NCBI GenBank assembly: GCA_910584825.1
Contig: CAJUCI010000008.1
Span: 1 to 64,000, forward strand
Length of the DNA stretch: 64,000 bases
From: an uncultured Duncaniella sp.
GTDB taxonomy: Bacteria; Bacteroidota; Bacteroidia; Bacteroidales; Muribaculaceae
Direction: 5' to 3'
The notes under the pieces are model-generated. The model was not told where the DNA came from and did not search any database. It saw only the letters and a list, made by a program, of their open reading frames with translations. Within the stretch, counting starts at the first letter, position 1. Each line of letters begins with the position of its first letter. Shown one piece after another: positions 52,947-60,749 of this stretch. A program made the position numbers and the translations under genes.

Positions 52947-53942
52947 TCATGAATTTATTTCCACAAACTTTCGGAATGCTCCGAGTGCCGCGCCTGAGGC
53001 TATCGACTCGCGTGCCTGGGCGATGGCATCGGTGAGCGACACTTGCGGGTCGAGCGTGTGGATGGCAAATGCCGAGTTAGCCACTACGCAGTCGGTCTGC
53101 TCGCGTGTGGCTGTTCCGGCCAGCACGTTGTCGAAAATCCGCGCTGCATCCTCCACGCTCTCGCCACCCGACAGCGACTTCTGCGTGGCCGTCTCAAAGC
53201 CTAACTGCTCGGGCATATACAGCCTCTCCCCCTCGGATGACGACACTTTGAAGGGTGATGTGAGCGAAATCTCGTCATAGCCGTCGAGCGAGTGGACCAC
53301 GGTGCAGTCTATCCCCTCCTGCTGGGCTATGTAGCCGTAGAGGCGCAGGAGCTTGAGGTTGTAGACACCGAGCAACCGATAGCGGGGCATGAAGGGGTTG
53401 ACCAGCGGGCCGAGCATGTTGAAGAACGTGCGCACGCCCAAGGCTTTTCTCACCGGGCCTACGCTCTTGAGGGCGGGGCTGAAGAAGGGGGCGTGCAGAT
53501 AGCACACACCGCTGTCGGCGAGCGAGCGGTCGAGGCGGGCCATGTCGGCGGTGAAGCGCACGCCGTGCTGCTCGAGCACGTTTGACGCTCCAGAGATGGA
53601 GCTCGCACCGTAGTTGCCGTGCTTGACCACCTTGCGTCCTGTGCCGGCCACGACGAAGCATGAGGCTGTGGAGATGTTAAACGTGTTTTTGCCGTCGCCT
53701 CCTGTGCCTACGATGTCGATGGCCTTGATGTCGCCGAAGTCCACGGGGTTGCGTCGCTCAAGGATTGCGTCGCGAAATCCTGTCAGCTCGTCGAGCGTGA
53801 TGGAGCGCATGAGATATACGGTCATGAATGCCGACAGCTGGGCGTCGTTATATCGCCCGTCGGCTATATTGAGCAGCACCTGGTGAGACTCATCGCGCGT
53901 GAGGCTCTTGTGCTCGAACATTTTATATAATAAGGTCTTCAC
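52947..53942 (-). CDS. trpD: Anthranilate phosphoribosyltransferase
   Basis: Joins anthranilate to PRPP (second step). The 331-residue protein has the family motifs DIVGTGGDGKNTFNISTASC and KHGNYGASSISGASNVLEQH, plus FNMLGPLVNPFMPRYRLLGV. The start is GTG at 53942 (encoding MKTLLYKMFEHK), which matches the N-termini of relatives better than the ATG seven codons later. No fused glutamine amidotransferase is present; trpG is a separate gene upstream. Confidence 0.95.
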   Translation of the reverse strand: MKTLLYKMFEHKSLTRDESHQVLLNIADGRYNDAQLSAFMTVYLMRSITLDELTGFRDAILERRNPVDFGDIKAIDIVGTGGDGKNTFNISTASCFVVAGTGRKVVKHGNYGASSISGASNVLEQHGVRFTADMARLDRSLADSGVCYLHAPFFSPALKSVGPVRKALGVRTFFNMLGPLVNPFMPRYRLLGVYNLKLLRLYGYIAQQEGIDCTVVHSLDGYDEISLTSPFKVSSSEGERLYMPEQLGFETATQKSLSGGESVEDAARIFDNVLAGTATREQTDCVVANSAFAIHTLDPQVSLTDAIAQARESIASGAALGAFRKFVEINS

Positions 53943-53948
53943 TTCTTC

Positions 53949-53990
53949 AATTAGAAATTAGTAATTAGTAATTAGTAATTAGCAATTAGT
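53949..53990. repeat. Heptamer array in the trpG-trpD spacer
   Basis: Six consecutive units: AATTAGA, AATTAGT (three), AATTAGC, AATTAGT. The array begins 7 bp upstream of the trpD start codon and could hinder or time ribosome loading (inference). Confidence 0.9.
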
Positions 53991-54058
53991 AAATTCTGGG
54001 AATCCGTTTAAGTGTAATATAAGGATAACCAATCATTTATCTTAACTCTTTTAACTCA

Positions 54059-54637
54059 TTAACTTTTTAAACAATGAGTCAACCAATTCCCTATCAGTCG
54101 GAGGCCCTGCGGGGTGAGGATTGATTCAGGATGAAATTGCACTCCGCGCACGTCGAGGGTGCGGTGGCGTATGGCCATGATTTCGCCGTCGGGGCTTACG
54201 GCGGTCACTTCGAGACAGTCGGGCAAACCCTCCTTGTCCACCACCCATGAGTGGTAACGCCCCACTTCAAGGTCGGTGGGCAGTCCATCGAAGATGTAGT
54301 CGTCGGGACGGGTTACAGTGATTACCGATTTGATACCGTGGTAGACCTCGGGCAGGTTGCGCAGACGCGCACCGAAACGTTCGCCTATGGCCTGATGGCC
54401 GAGACACACGCCGAGTATAGGCTTCTGCGTGGCATAACGCTCGAGCAGCTGCGGGAGTATGCCCGCTTCGGAGGGTATGCCGGGACCGGGGGAGATGATG
54501 ATTTTGTTGTAGGCATCCACCTCGTCAAGTGTGATGCAGTCGTTACGCCTCACGTCAGGCTCCACGCCCAGCGACCGCACGGCGTGTACTATATTATATG
54601 TGAACGAGTCGTAATTATCGAGAATGAGTAAACGCAT
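54059..54637 (-). CDS. trpG: Anthranilate synthase, glutamine amidotransferase subunit
   Basis: Releases ammonia from glutamine for TrpE. The 192-residue class I amidotransferase shows ILDNYDSFTYNIVHAVRSLG, IIISPGPGIPSEAGILPQLL, the nucleophile Cys in LGVCLGHQAIGERFGARL, and the HPES motif (QFHPESILTPQGLRLI). Single-function TrpG. The flanking spacers (116 bp to trpD, 73 bp to trpE) are filled with heptamer arrays. Confidence 0.96.
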   Translation of the reverse strand: MRLLILDNYDSFTYNIVHAVRSLGVEPDVRRNDCITLDEVDAYNKIIISPGPGIPSEAGILPQLLERYATQKPILGVCLGHQAIGERFGARLRNLPEVYHGIKSVITVTRPDDYIFDGLPTDLEVGRYHSWVVDKEGLPDCLEVTAVSPDGEIMAIRHRTLDVRGVQFHPESILTPQGLRLIGNWLTHCLKS

Positions 54638-54642
54638 AATTT

Positions 54643-54670
54643 AATTAGTAATTAGCAATTAGTAATTAGT
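54643..54670. repeat. Heptamer array in the trpE-trpG spacer
   Basis: AATTAGT, AATTAGC, AATTAGT, AATTAGT, followed by AATTTCT. It begins 6 bp upstream of the trpG start codon. Confidence 0.9.
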
Positions 54671-54710
54671 AATTTCTCAACTTTCAACTTGAAAGCGCAA
54701 CTTTCACATA

Positions 54711-56114
54711 TCAGTTTCCGAACGATTCGGCTACGCGGAGGGCTCTTACGAGTGCGCCGAGCTTGTTGTTGGTCTCCTGCAGTTCGTTTTCGGGCACCGA
54801 GCGGGCCACGATGCCTGCGCCGGCCTGAAAGTAGAGGCTGTTGTCATGGCTGAGAAACGAGCGTATGGTGATGGCCTGATTGAGGTTGCCGTTAAAACCG
54901 ATGAACCCTATGCAGCCTCCGTAGGTCATGCGCGAGTGCGGCTCGATTTCGTCGATGAGCTGCATGGCTCTAACCTTGGGCGCACCGCTCAGGGTGCCCG
55001 CGGGGAATGTGTCGGCAAACAGGCGGTAGACATCCGCCCCCTCGGGCAGTTCGCCCTTGACGCGCGACACCATGTGGATTACGTGCGAGTAATACTGTAT
55101 CTGCTTCAGAAACTCTATGCTCACCTTTCCTCCGCCTCGGCTCAGGTCGTTGCGGGCCAGGTCGACGAGCATGATGTGTTCGGCATTCTCCTTCTCATCC
55201 TCCAGCAGTGCGCGGGCCAGCTCGTGGTCGCGGGCATCATCGCCCGTGCGCTTGAACGTTCCGGCAATGGGGTCGATATAGGCATTGCGCTCCTCCACGC
55301 GCAGGTGGGTCTCGGGCGACGAGCCGAAGATGCGGAAGTCGCTGAAATCAAAGTAGAAGAGATAGGGCGAGGGGTTGACGCAACGCAGGGCACGGTAGAC
55401 GTTGAACTCATCGCCCTTGAACCTCTGGGCAAACCGTCTCGACAGCACTATCTGAAACACATCGCCGCGCAGAGCATGGCGGATGCCTCGGCCCACCATC
55501 TCCTTATACTCCTCGTCGGTCACGGTCGAGGTAGGCTCGGAGGTCACCGCAAACGAGTATTGCGCCACATTGTTGTTATGCACCACGCTGATGATTTCGT
55601 CGATGCCTGACTGCTGTCCCGGCACGGTGTGCTCGAATATGGTCATCTGGTTCTTGTAGTGGTTGACCTTGATTATGTAGCGGTAGAGGATATACTTCAT
55701 GTCGGGCACCGATGCAAACCGCTCCTCCTTGCGCTGCACATTCACGCGCTCGAAGTATCGTACGGCGTCATAGGCCGTGTAGCCCAGCAGGCCGTTGGCG
55801 CTGCCGTCGGTGTCACCCTCGATGGTATATGACTCGACATATTTTTTCAGCTCGGCCACCACATCTACCCCCGCTGTGACGGGGATGAGGCGGGTGGGGG
55901 AGTCGGGATATGCCAGCTCGATGGTCTCGTTGTTGACCGTGAAGCTGCCTATCGGCTCCACGCCGATGAGGCTGACCGAGTTTTGCGACGTATGGTAGTC
56001 CGAGCTTTCGAGCAGGGCCGACTGGGGGTAGAGGTCGCGAATCTTGAGATAGATGCCCACCGGTGTCTCCAGGTCGGCGGGGATTACGCGTGATATAACG
56101 TTTAGCTTGTGCAT
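54711..56114 (-). CDS. trpE: Anthranilate synthase, component I
   Basis: Converts chorismate to anthranilate, the committed step. The 467-residue protein has the N-terminal domain with the tryptophan feedback site (SALLESSDYHTSQNSVSLIG), the chorismate-binding core (PSPYLFYFDFSDFRIFGSSP; IDPIAGTFKRTGDDARDHEL; DLARNDLSRGG; AGTLSGAPKVRAMQLIDEIE) and the end YGGCIGFIGFNGNLNQAITI. The presence of the LLESS motif suggests feedback inhibition by tryptophan. It follows trpB after a 90-bp spacer with a nested hairpin. Confidence 0.96.
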   Translation of the reverse strand: MHKLNVISRVIPADLETPVGIYLKIRDLYPQSALLESSDYHTSQNSVSLIGVEPIGSFTVNNETIELAYPDSPTRLIPVTAGVDVVAELKKYVESYTIEGDTDGSANGLLGYTAYDAVRYFERVNVQRKEERFASVPDMKYILYRYIIKVNHYKNQMTIFEHTVPGQQSGIDEIISVVHNNNVAQYSFAVTSEPTSTVTDEEYKEMVGRGIRHALRGDVFQIVLSRRFAQRFKGDEFNVYRALRCVNPSPYLFYFDFSDFRIFGSSPETHLRVEERNAYIDPIAGTFKRTGDDARDHELARALLEDEKENAEHIMLVDLARNDLSRGGGKVSIEFLKQIQYYSHVIHMVSRVKGELPEGADVYRLFADTFPAGTLSGAPKVRAMQLIDEIEPHSRMTYGGCIGFIGFNGNLNQAITIRSFLSHDNSLYFQAGAGIVARSVPENELQETNNKLGALVRALRVAESFGN

Positions 56115-56143
56115 TTCTTTGAGATTATTCGTTGTGTCAGGTT

Positions 56144-56198
56144 TGTCTCACTGTTCTCATCCTCACGGCATCCCCGTGAGATGAGAAAATGAGACAAG
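56144..56198. repeat. Nested hairpin of the ATPase-module family in the trpB-trpE spacer
   Basis: TTGTCTCACTGTTCTCATC (56144-56162) pairs with GATGAGAAAATGAGACAA (56181-56198), and inside it CTCACGG pairs with CCGTGAG. Same words as the outer hairpins around the ATPase gene. As it lies between the first and second trp genes it may reduce read-through or protect mRNA ends. Confidence 0.75.
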
Positions 56199-56204
56199 TG
56201 AGAT

Positions 56205-57404
56205 TTACTGTTCGGGGTTCAGATACTTCATATATGTCTCCATGTCCTTGTCGCCACGGCCCGAGAGGTTGATGACCACCGTATCGTCGGGGGCAAACTT
56301 CCTCACGTCGAGCACGCCGAGCGCGTGGGCCGACTCCAGGGCCGGTATGATGCCCTCGATGCGTGTCAGCCTGTAGGCCGCGTCGAGTGCCTGACGGTCG
56401 GTTATGGCGAGCACCTCGCTGCGGCCCGATGTGGCCAGATAGGAGTGCAGAGGGCCTACGCCGGGATAGTCGAGTCCGGCAGATATGGAGTAAGGCTCTA
56501 TAATCTGCCCGTCATCGGTCTGCATCACCATCGTACGCGCACCGTGTATTATCCCCTCCGAGCCTACCTTCATCGTGGCGGCGGTCATGTCGGTGTCAGT
56601 GCCCAGTCCGGCGGCCTCGGCGGCAATCAGCCCAACCGTAGGCTCGTTGATGAAGTGGTAGAACGCTCCTGCGGCATTGCTTCCGCCGCCTATGCACGCC
56701 ACCACATAGTCAGGCAGTTCCGAGCCGGTGAGCGAGAGCAGCTGCGAGCGTATCTCACGCGAGATTACCGACTGGAAATAGGCCACCATCTCGGGATAGG
56801 GGTGAGGTCCCACGGTCGAGCCTATGACATAGAAGCTGTCGGGGTTGCAGCACCAGTAGCGTATGGCCTCGTTGGTGGCATCCTTGAGCGTCTTGTTGCC
56901 GCTATGCACCGGCTCGACCTTTGCCCCGAGCAAGAGCATGCGGTCAACGTTGGGCTTCTGACGGGCCACGTCGGTCGCGCCCATGAACACCGTGCAGTCC
57001 AGACCCATCAGCGCGCATGCCGTGGCCGTGGCCACTCCGTGCTGTCCCGCGCCGGTCTCGGCTATTATGTGGGTCTTGCCCATACGCTTGGCCAGGAGCA
57101 CCGAGGCCAGGGCGTTGTTGATTTTGTGCGCCCCCGTGTGGTTGAGGTCCTCGCGCTTTAGATAGATGTTCGTGCCGTAAAGCTCGCTCAGGCGGTCGGC
57201 ACGGTAGAGCGGCGAGGGGCGGCCCACATAGTCGCGGAGCAGGCGGTCAAGCTCGCGGTTGAAATCCTCGTCGGCGGCATAGCGGTAGAATGCCTCGCTG
57301 AGGCGTTTCACGTTGCCGTGGAGTATCTCGGGGATATAGGCTCCTCCGAAACGTCCGTAGTATCCCTCGCTGTCTACGGGCAGGATTGAATGAAATGCTT
57401 TCAT
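56205..57404 (-). CDS. trpB: Tryptophan synthase, beta subunit
   Basis: PLP enzyme that joins indole with serine to make tryptophan. The 399-residue protein has REDLNHTGAHKINNALASVL with the PLP lysine, ETGAGQHGVATATACALMGL, VACIGGGSNAAGAFYHFINE with the phosphate-binding glycines, and SAGLDYPGVGPLHSYL. It is a normal-length TrpB1-type enzyme. It is the first structural gene of the operon, directly after the leader peptide and attenuator, so the last enzyme of the pathway heads the transcript. Confidence 0.97.
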   Translation of the reverse strand: MKAFHSILPVDSEGYYGRFGGAYIPEILHGNVKRLSEAFYRYAADEDFNRELDRLLRDYVGRPSPLYRADRLSELYGTNIYLKREDLNHTGAHKINNALASVLLAKRMGKTHIIAETGAGQHGVATATACALMGLDCTVFMGATDVARQKPNVDRMLLLGAKVEPVHSGNKTLKDATNEAIRYWCCNPDSFYVIGSTVGPHPYPEMVAYFQSVISREIRSQLLSLTGSELPDYVVACIGGGSNAAGAFYHFINEPTVGLIAAEAAGLGTDTDMTAATMKVGSEGIIHGARTMVMQTDDGQIIEPYSISAGLDYPGVGPLHSYLATSGRSEVLAITDRQALDAAYRLTRIEGIIPALESAHALGVLDVRKFAPDDTVVINLSGRGDKDMETYMKYLNPEQ

Positions 57405-57451
57405 ATCTTTTGTGTGTGTAGTGATGATTGTTTGTCGTGGGGTAGGGGTAC

Positions 57452-57490
57452 AAAAAAGCGGAAGCCATCGATTCAGTATCGATGGCCTCC
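57452..57490 (-). terminator. trp attenuator terminator
   Basis: A 13-bp stem (57478-57490 with 57460-57472, one G-U pair) with loop ACUGA, followed by GCUUUUUUG. It stands between the leader peptide and trpB. Its 5' arm can pair instead with the leader (see the trpL entry and findings). Confidence 0.9.
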
Positions 57491-57537
57491 GTTATATTTT
57501 GCTGATGAGAGGATGCTGTCGTGCAATCGCTCAATTA

Positions 57538-57618
57538 TTAGTCGAGATTCCTGCGCAGGACTCGTTGCCATCGATATTGTCTACCGATGCGCCACCAATA
57601 ATTCTGATTGTTGAGCAT
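57538..57618 (-). CDS. trpL: trp operon leader peptide
   Basis: A 26-codon frame, ATG at 57618, TAA at 57538, starting MLNNQNYWWRIGRQYRW. It has two adjacent Trp codons (8 and 9) and a third (17), very unusual by chance. Downstream, UAUCGAUGGC (57576 to 57567) is fully complementary to GCCAUCGAUA (57486 to 57477), the 5' arm of the terminator, so it is the antiterminator. An upstream GCAUCG can pair with CGAUG of the same segment when tryptophan is plentiful. Ribosomes stalled at the Trp pair would cover that upstream arm and favour the antiterminator. This is the layout of ribosome-mediated attenuation. Confidence 0.85.
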   Translation of the reverse strand: MLNNQNYWWRIGRQYRWQRVLRRNLD

Positions 57619-57645
57619 ATTTCTCATATTTTCTGCTTTTCGTGG

Positions 57646-57677
57646 CAAAATTATGCTAAAAGATTGTAACTGCCAAA
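57646..57677 (-). promoter_or_regulatory. Promoter of the trp operon
   Basis: On the minus strand TTTG (57677-57674), exactly 20 nt, then TAATTTTG (57653-57646). This is a full match to the Bacteroidetes consensus, about 28 nt before the leader-peptide ATG. Confidence 0.8.
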
Positions 57678-57696
57678 TAATTTCTTAAAAACTTTA

Positions 57697-58206
57697 TCAC
57701 TTTTTTCCGCCCGAGGCCACAATCCTGTTGACAGCCTGCACGGTAGGGTTGACGGCAATCACCTTGCCCGAGGGGTTGAGCAGATATGACGAGTAGCCCC
57801 CCTCGGGGTGATAGCCCGGCGAGATGCCCCGCGCCTTGACGTCGGCTATGTGAAACTGCGTCAGCGAGTCGAGGCCGTCGCGGCGCACTATCTCGTCAAA
57901 CAGCCGTCGGTTGTTGTCGGTGTTGACCGACAGCAGCCTCAGATTGGCGTTGCGGTGGGTGCGGAAATAGCGGTCATACTCACCCGCCGCGATGCGCGAC
58001 ACGGCATTGTGCGAGTCCCAGAAGTTGACCAGCACATACTTGCCCTTGAGGTCCGAGGCCGAGAGCGAAGTGGCCCTGTTGGCCGCCTCGACCACCTGCG
58101 GAGGGTGATGCCCGTCGGGGTTCTGCCTGTCCACACGCCCTGCAAACATCCACACCGTCATGGCGAAGAGCAACACCAGTGATGAGAATATCCAAAACTT
58201 TTTCAT
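57697..58206 (-). CDS. Exported thioredoxin-fold protein without CxxC
   Basis: A 169-residue protein with an N-terminal signal-anchor (WIFSSLVLLFAMTVWMFA) and a thioredoxin-like fold of the TlpA/AhpC type: SLSASDLKGKYVLVNFWDSH, LRLLSVNTDNNRRLFDEIVR, and GYSSYLLNPSGKVIAVNPTV at the end. In relatives NFW is followed by CxxC; here the sequence is WDSHNAVS, so there is no redox pair. It may bind rather than reduce thiols. It is the gene just upstream of the trp promoter on the same strand and has no evident partner. Confidence 0.8.
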   Translation of the reverse strand: MKKFWIFSSLVLLFAMTVWMFAGRVDRQNPDGHHPPQVVEAANRATSLSASDLKGKYVLVNFWDSHNAVSRIAAGEYDRYFRTHRNANLRLLSVNTDNNRRLFDEIVRRDGLDSLTQFHIADVKARGISPGYHPEGGYSSYLLNPSGKVIAVNPTVQAVNRIVASGGKK

Positions 58207-58306
58207 ACAGTATTAACCCCCGACACCCTCAGATTGTTCTACCCGACATCACATAGCCATTGCCACATCTCATTTCCACGCTCGGGTCATAAACCGTTTC
58301 GCACGC

Positions 58307-58337
58307 TTGCACGGATGGGATATTTTGCCTAACTTTG
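58307..58337 (+). promoter_or_regulatory. Promoter of the B12 import operon
   Basis: TTG (58307-58309), exactly 20 nt, then TAACTTTG (58330-58337). It lies just before the riboswitch. Confidence 0.72.
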
Positions 58338-58345
58338 CGCCACGT

Positions 58346-58523
58346 TTTGGTTTCGTGCGTGTCCATCCGTTGCGGTGGGGGCGTGCGGTGAAAAGGGAAC
58401 CGGGTGAGAATCCCGGACAGACCCGCTGCTGTAATTCCCATTACAACTCGTCGGTTTCTCAGCCACTGGAGCTATAGCTCACGGGAAGGCAATCGACGAG
58501 GGGATAAGTCAGAAGACCTGCCG
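58346..58523 (+). ncRNA. Cobalamin (B12) riboswitch
   Basis: The conserved core is easily read: AAAAGGGAACCGGGTGAGAA at the start of the three-way region, then CCCGGACAGACCCGCTGCTG, the GCCACTGG element (58461-58468), GGGAAGG, and the B12 box AGTCAGAAGACCTGCC (58507-58522). The leader continues 160 nt to the btuB start and could form an expression platform. High cobalamin should lower expression of the downstream importer genes. Ends are approximate. Confidence 0.93.
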
Positions 58524-58682
58524 GGACGTGTAGAAGTTTTGAAGTTTTCGGGACATAAAGCGACAAAACAACACCATTCCACCCCCTTTCCGACAGGGTC
58601 GCCATGTGCCGCAGGCACGGTCGTTGCGGCCTGCAGGTGGAGCGATGAGTTGTTGCGTTGCTGTGAAGCACCGACCAGGATA

Positions 58683-60716
58683 ATGACTCAATCGCCGATG
58701 GAAAATCGCATTCACATATCAGTATTGCTGTTTGCAGCCTCAGCACTGCTCCCCTTGGCGGGGTGGTGCCGCCCCGAGTTGCCCGACAGTGTGACTACAG
58801 GCACCGAGCAGAGGGTTGACGAGGTGACTGTCACGGCCAAAAGGTCGCCTGTCAGAGTGTCGGCCGGGACACCCGTGCAGTCGCTGAGCGGTCAGGCCAT
58901 CGCCGAGCTTGGCATTCAGAACGTGGCCGACGCCGTGCGACGTTTTGCCGGAACCAATGTCAGGGACTACGGAGGCATCGGAGGACTGAAGACCGTGTCA
59001 GTGCGCAATATGGGCGCGGCGCACACGGGAGTGAGCTATGACGGTGCTCCGGTGAGCAACTGTCAGGCCGGGCAGGTGGACATAGGACGTTTCTCGCTCG
59101 ATAATGTGTCGATGCTCTCGCTGGCTGTAGGGCAGGAGGAGAATCTGCTTCAGCCCGCACGGCTTTATGCCTCGGCGGCTGTGCTCAACATCGTGACGAA
59201 TACCCCGACGTTTGACGCCGGACGCAGCTCGGCTTTCGACGTACAGCTCAAAGGTGGCTCGTTTGGCTACGTAAGCCCCATGCTGAGATGGTGGCATAGG
59301 GTGGGTAGCCGTGTCAGGACATCGCTCGACGGCAGCTTCATGCGTGCCGACGGCAACTACCCCTTCACGCTCGTCAACGGCAAACATGTCAGCCGCGAGC
59401 GTCGCTCCAACTCGGCCATCGACTCATGGCACGGCGAGGCCAACGTGTATTATGACATGCCCGGAGGAGGCGACATGCAGGTCAAGGGCTACTACTATTA
59501 TTCCAAGCGCGGTCTGCCGGGAGCCGTGACGCTCTACAATCCCATTTCCACCGAGACACTTTGGGACAGGAACGGTTTCGTGCAGGTGAAATACAACAAG
59601 GAGCTCACACCCAAATGGCAGTTTCAGGCATTGGGCAAATACAATTACGGCTGGAACCGCGACCGCGAGCTGGGCAACCAGTTTGCCGGAGGCGTATATC
59701 AGGCCGAGCACACTCAGCATGAGTATTATCTTTCGGCGACAGCCGAGTATCGCCCTGTGGCCGGACTGTCGGTGGCTCTTGCTCAGGACTGGATAGTCAA
59801 CAAGCTCAACAGCACTATGGGCGAATGTCCCTTCCCCACACGCTACACATCGCTCACCGCTCTCAGCGCACGCTGGCGGCGCGGATGGCTCACGGTCAAC
59901 GGCACCCTCGTGGGCACATATATAACCGAGAGGGTGAAGGCGGGCAATCCCCCCGAGGATGTCAAGAGACTGTCGCCCGGAGCGTCGGTAAGCGTTCAGC
60001 CGTGGAAGGGGGAGATGCTCTTTTTCCGTGGCGTGTACAAGTCCACATTCCGTACCCCCACGTTCAACGACCTATACTATGACCGCCTGGGCAACCGCTC
60101 GCTCCGCCCCGAGCGCGCCAACGAGTATGACCTCGGCGTGACTTGGAGCCGGTCGTTCTGCCCCGCGATGGATTATTTTTCCATTACGGTCGACGGCTAC
60201 TTCAACGATGTCAATGACAAGATAGTCGCCTTCCCGACCACCTATGCCTGGAAGATGGCCAACTTCGGCAAGGTGCATGTCAAGGGGCTGGACTTCACCT
60301 TGGCAACAGCCTTCTCCTTGCCCCGAGGCATCAATCTCTCTCTCTCGGCCGCCTATACCTGGCAAAAGGCCATCGACCTGACCGACCCCGACTCGAAAAA
60401 CTATAAGGCCCAGTTGCCCTACACCCCTGAGCACAGCGGCAACATGGCCGTCACGGTCAAGACCCCGTGGTGCACGCTCGGCTATTCGCTCGTAGGTGTG
60501 GGCAAACGCTATTTCATAGCCCAGAACATCCCCGTCAACGAGATTGACGGCTATGTCGAGCAGACCCTCACCCTCGGCCACGAGTTCAGGCTGAGAGGGT
60601 GCAGACTGGGACTGCGCGGCGAGCTGATAAATCTTGCCGACAAGCAGTATGACGTCATAAAATACTATCCCATGCCGGGCCGCTCATGGCGCGTGGTGGC
60701 TAACGTGAAATTCTAA
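58683..60716 (+). CDS. btuB: TonB-dependent cobalamin receptor, BtuB-like
   Basis: Outer-membrane transporter for corrinoids. With start at 58683 (MTQSPMENRIHISVLLFAAS; or 58698, five codons later) the protein has 677 residues: a signal peptide, a plug domain (about 45-160; DEVTVTAKRSPVRVSAGTPV; NVADAVRRFAGTNVRDYGGI) and a 22-strand type barrel ending with aromatic SWRVVANVKF. The open frame reaches upstream to 58404, but that part overlaps the riboswitch. The riboswitch and the btuF/btuC genes after it show that the substrate is B12 or a related corrinoid. Confidence 0.93.
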   Translation: MTQSPMENRIHISVLLFAASALLPLAGWCRPELPDSVTTGTEQRVDEVTVTAKRSPVRVSAGTPVQSLSGQAIAELGIQNVADAVRRFAGTNVRDYGGIGGLKTVSVRNMGAAHTGVSYDGAPVSNCQAGQVDIGRFSLDNVSMLSLAVGQEENLLQPARLYASAAVLNIVTNTPTFDAGRSSAFDVQLKGGSFGYVSPMLRWWHRVGSRVRTSLDGSFMRADGNYPFTLVNGKHVSRERRSNSAIDSWHGEANVYYDMPGGGDMQVKGYYYYSKRGLPGAVTLYNPISTETLWDRNGFVQVKYNKELTPKWQFQALGKYNYGWNRDRELGNQFAGGVYQAEHTQHEYYLSATAEYRPVAGLSVALAQDWIVNKLNSTMGECPFPTRYTSLTALSARWRRGWLTVNGTLVGTYITERVKAGNPPEDVKRLSPGASVSVQPWKGEMLFFRGVYKSTFRTPTFNDLYYDRLGNRSLRPERANEYDLGVTWSRSFCPAMDYFSITVDGYFNDVNDKIVAFPTTYAWKMANFGKVHVKGLDFTLATAFSLPRGINLSLSAAYTWQKAIDLTDPDSKNYKAQLPYTPEHSGNMAVTVKTPWCTLGYSLVGVGKRYFIAQNIPVNEIDGYVEQTLTLGHEFRLRGCRLGLRGELINLADKQYDVIKYYPMPGRSWRVVANVKF

Positions 60717-60749
60717 TAACCTACACAATATATATAAACGAATTGAATC

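Noticed and set aside
53949..53990. CRISPR-like array
   Set aside because: Units are 7 bp with no spacers, no cas genes are nearby, and the same words occur singly elsewhere.
58404..58682. N-terminal extension of BtuB
   Set aside because: The frame is open but runs through the riboswitch, and the encoded residues do not resemble a signal peptide.
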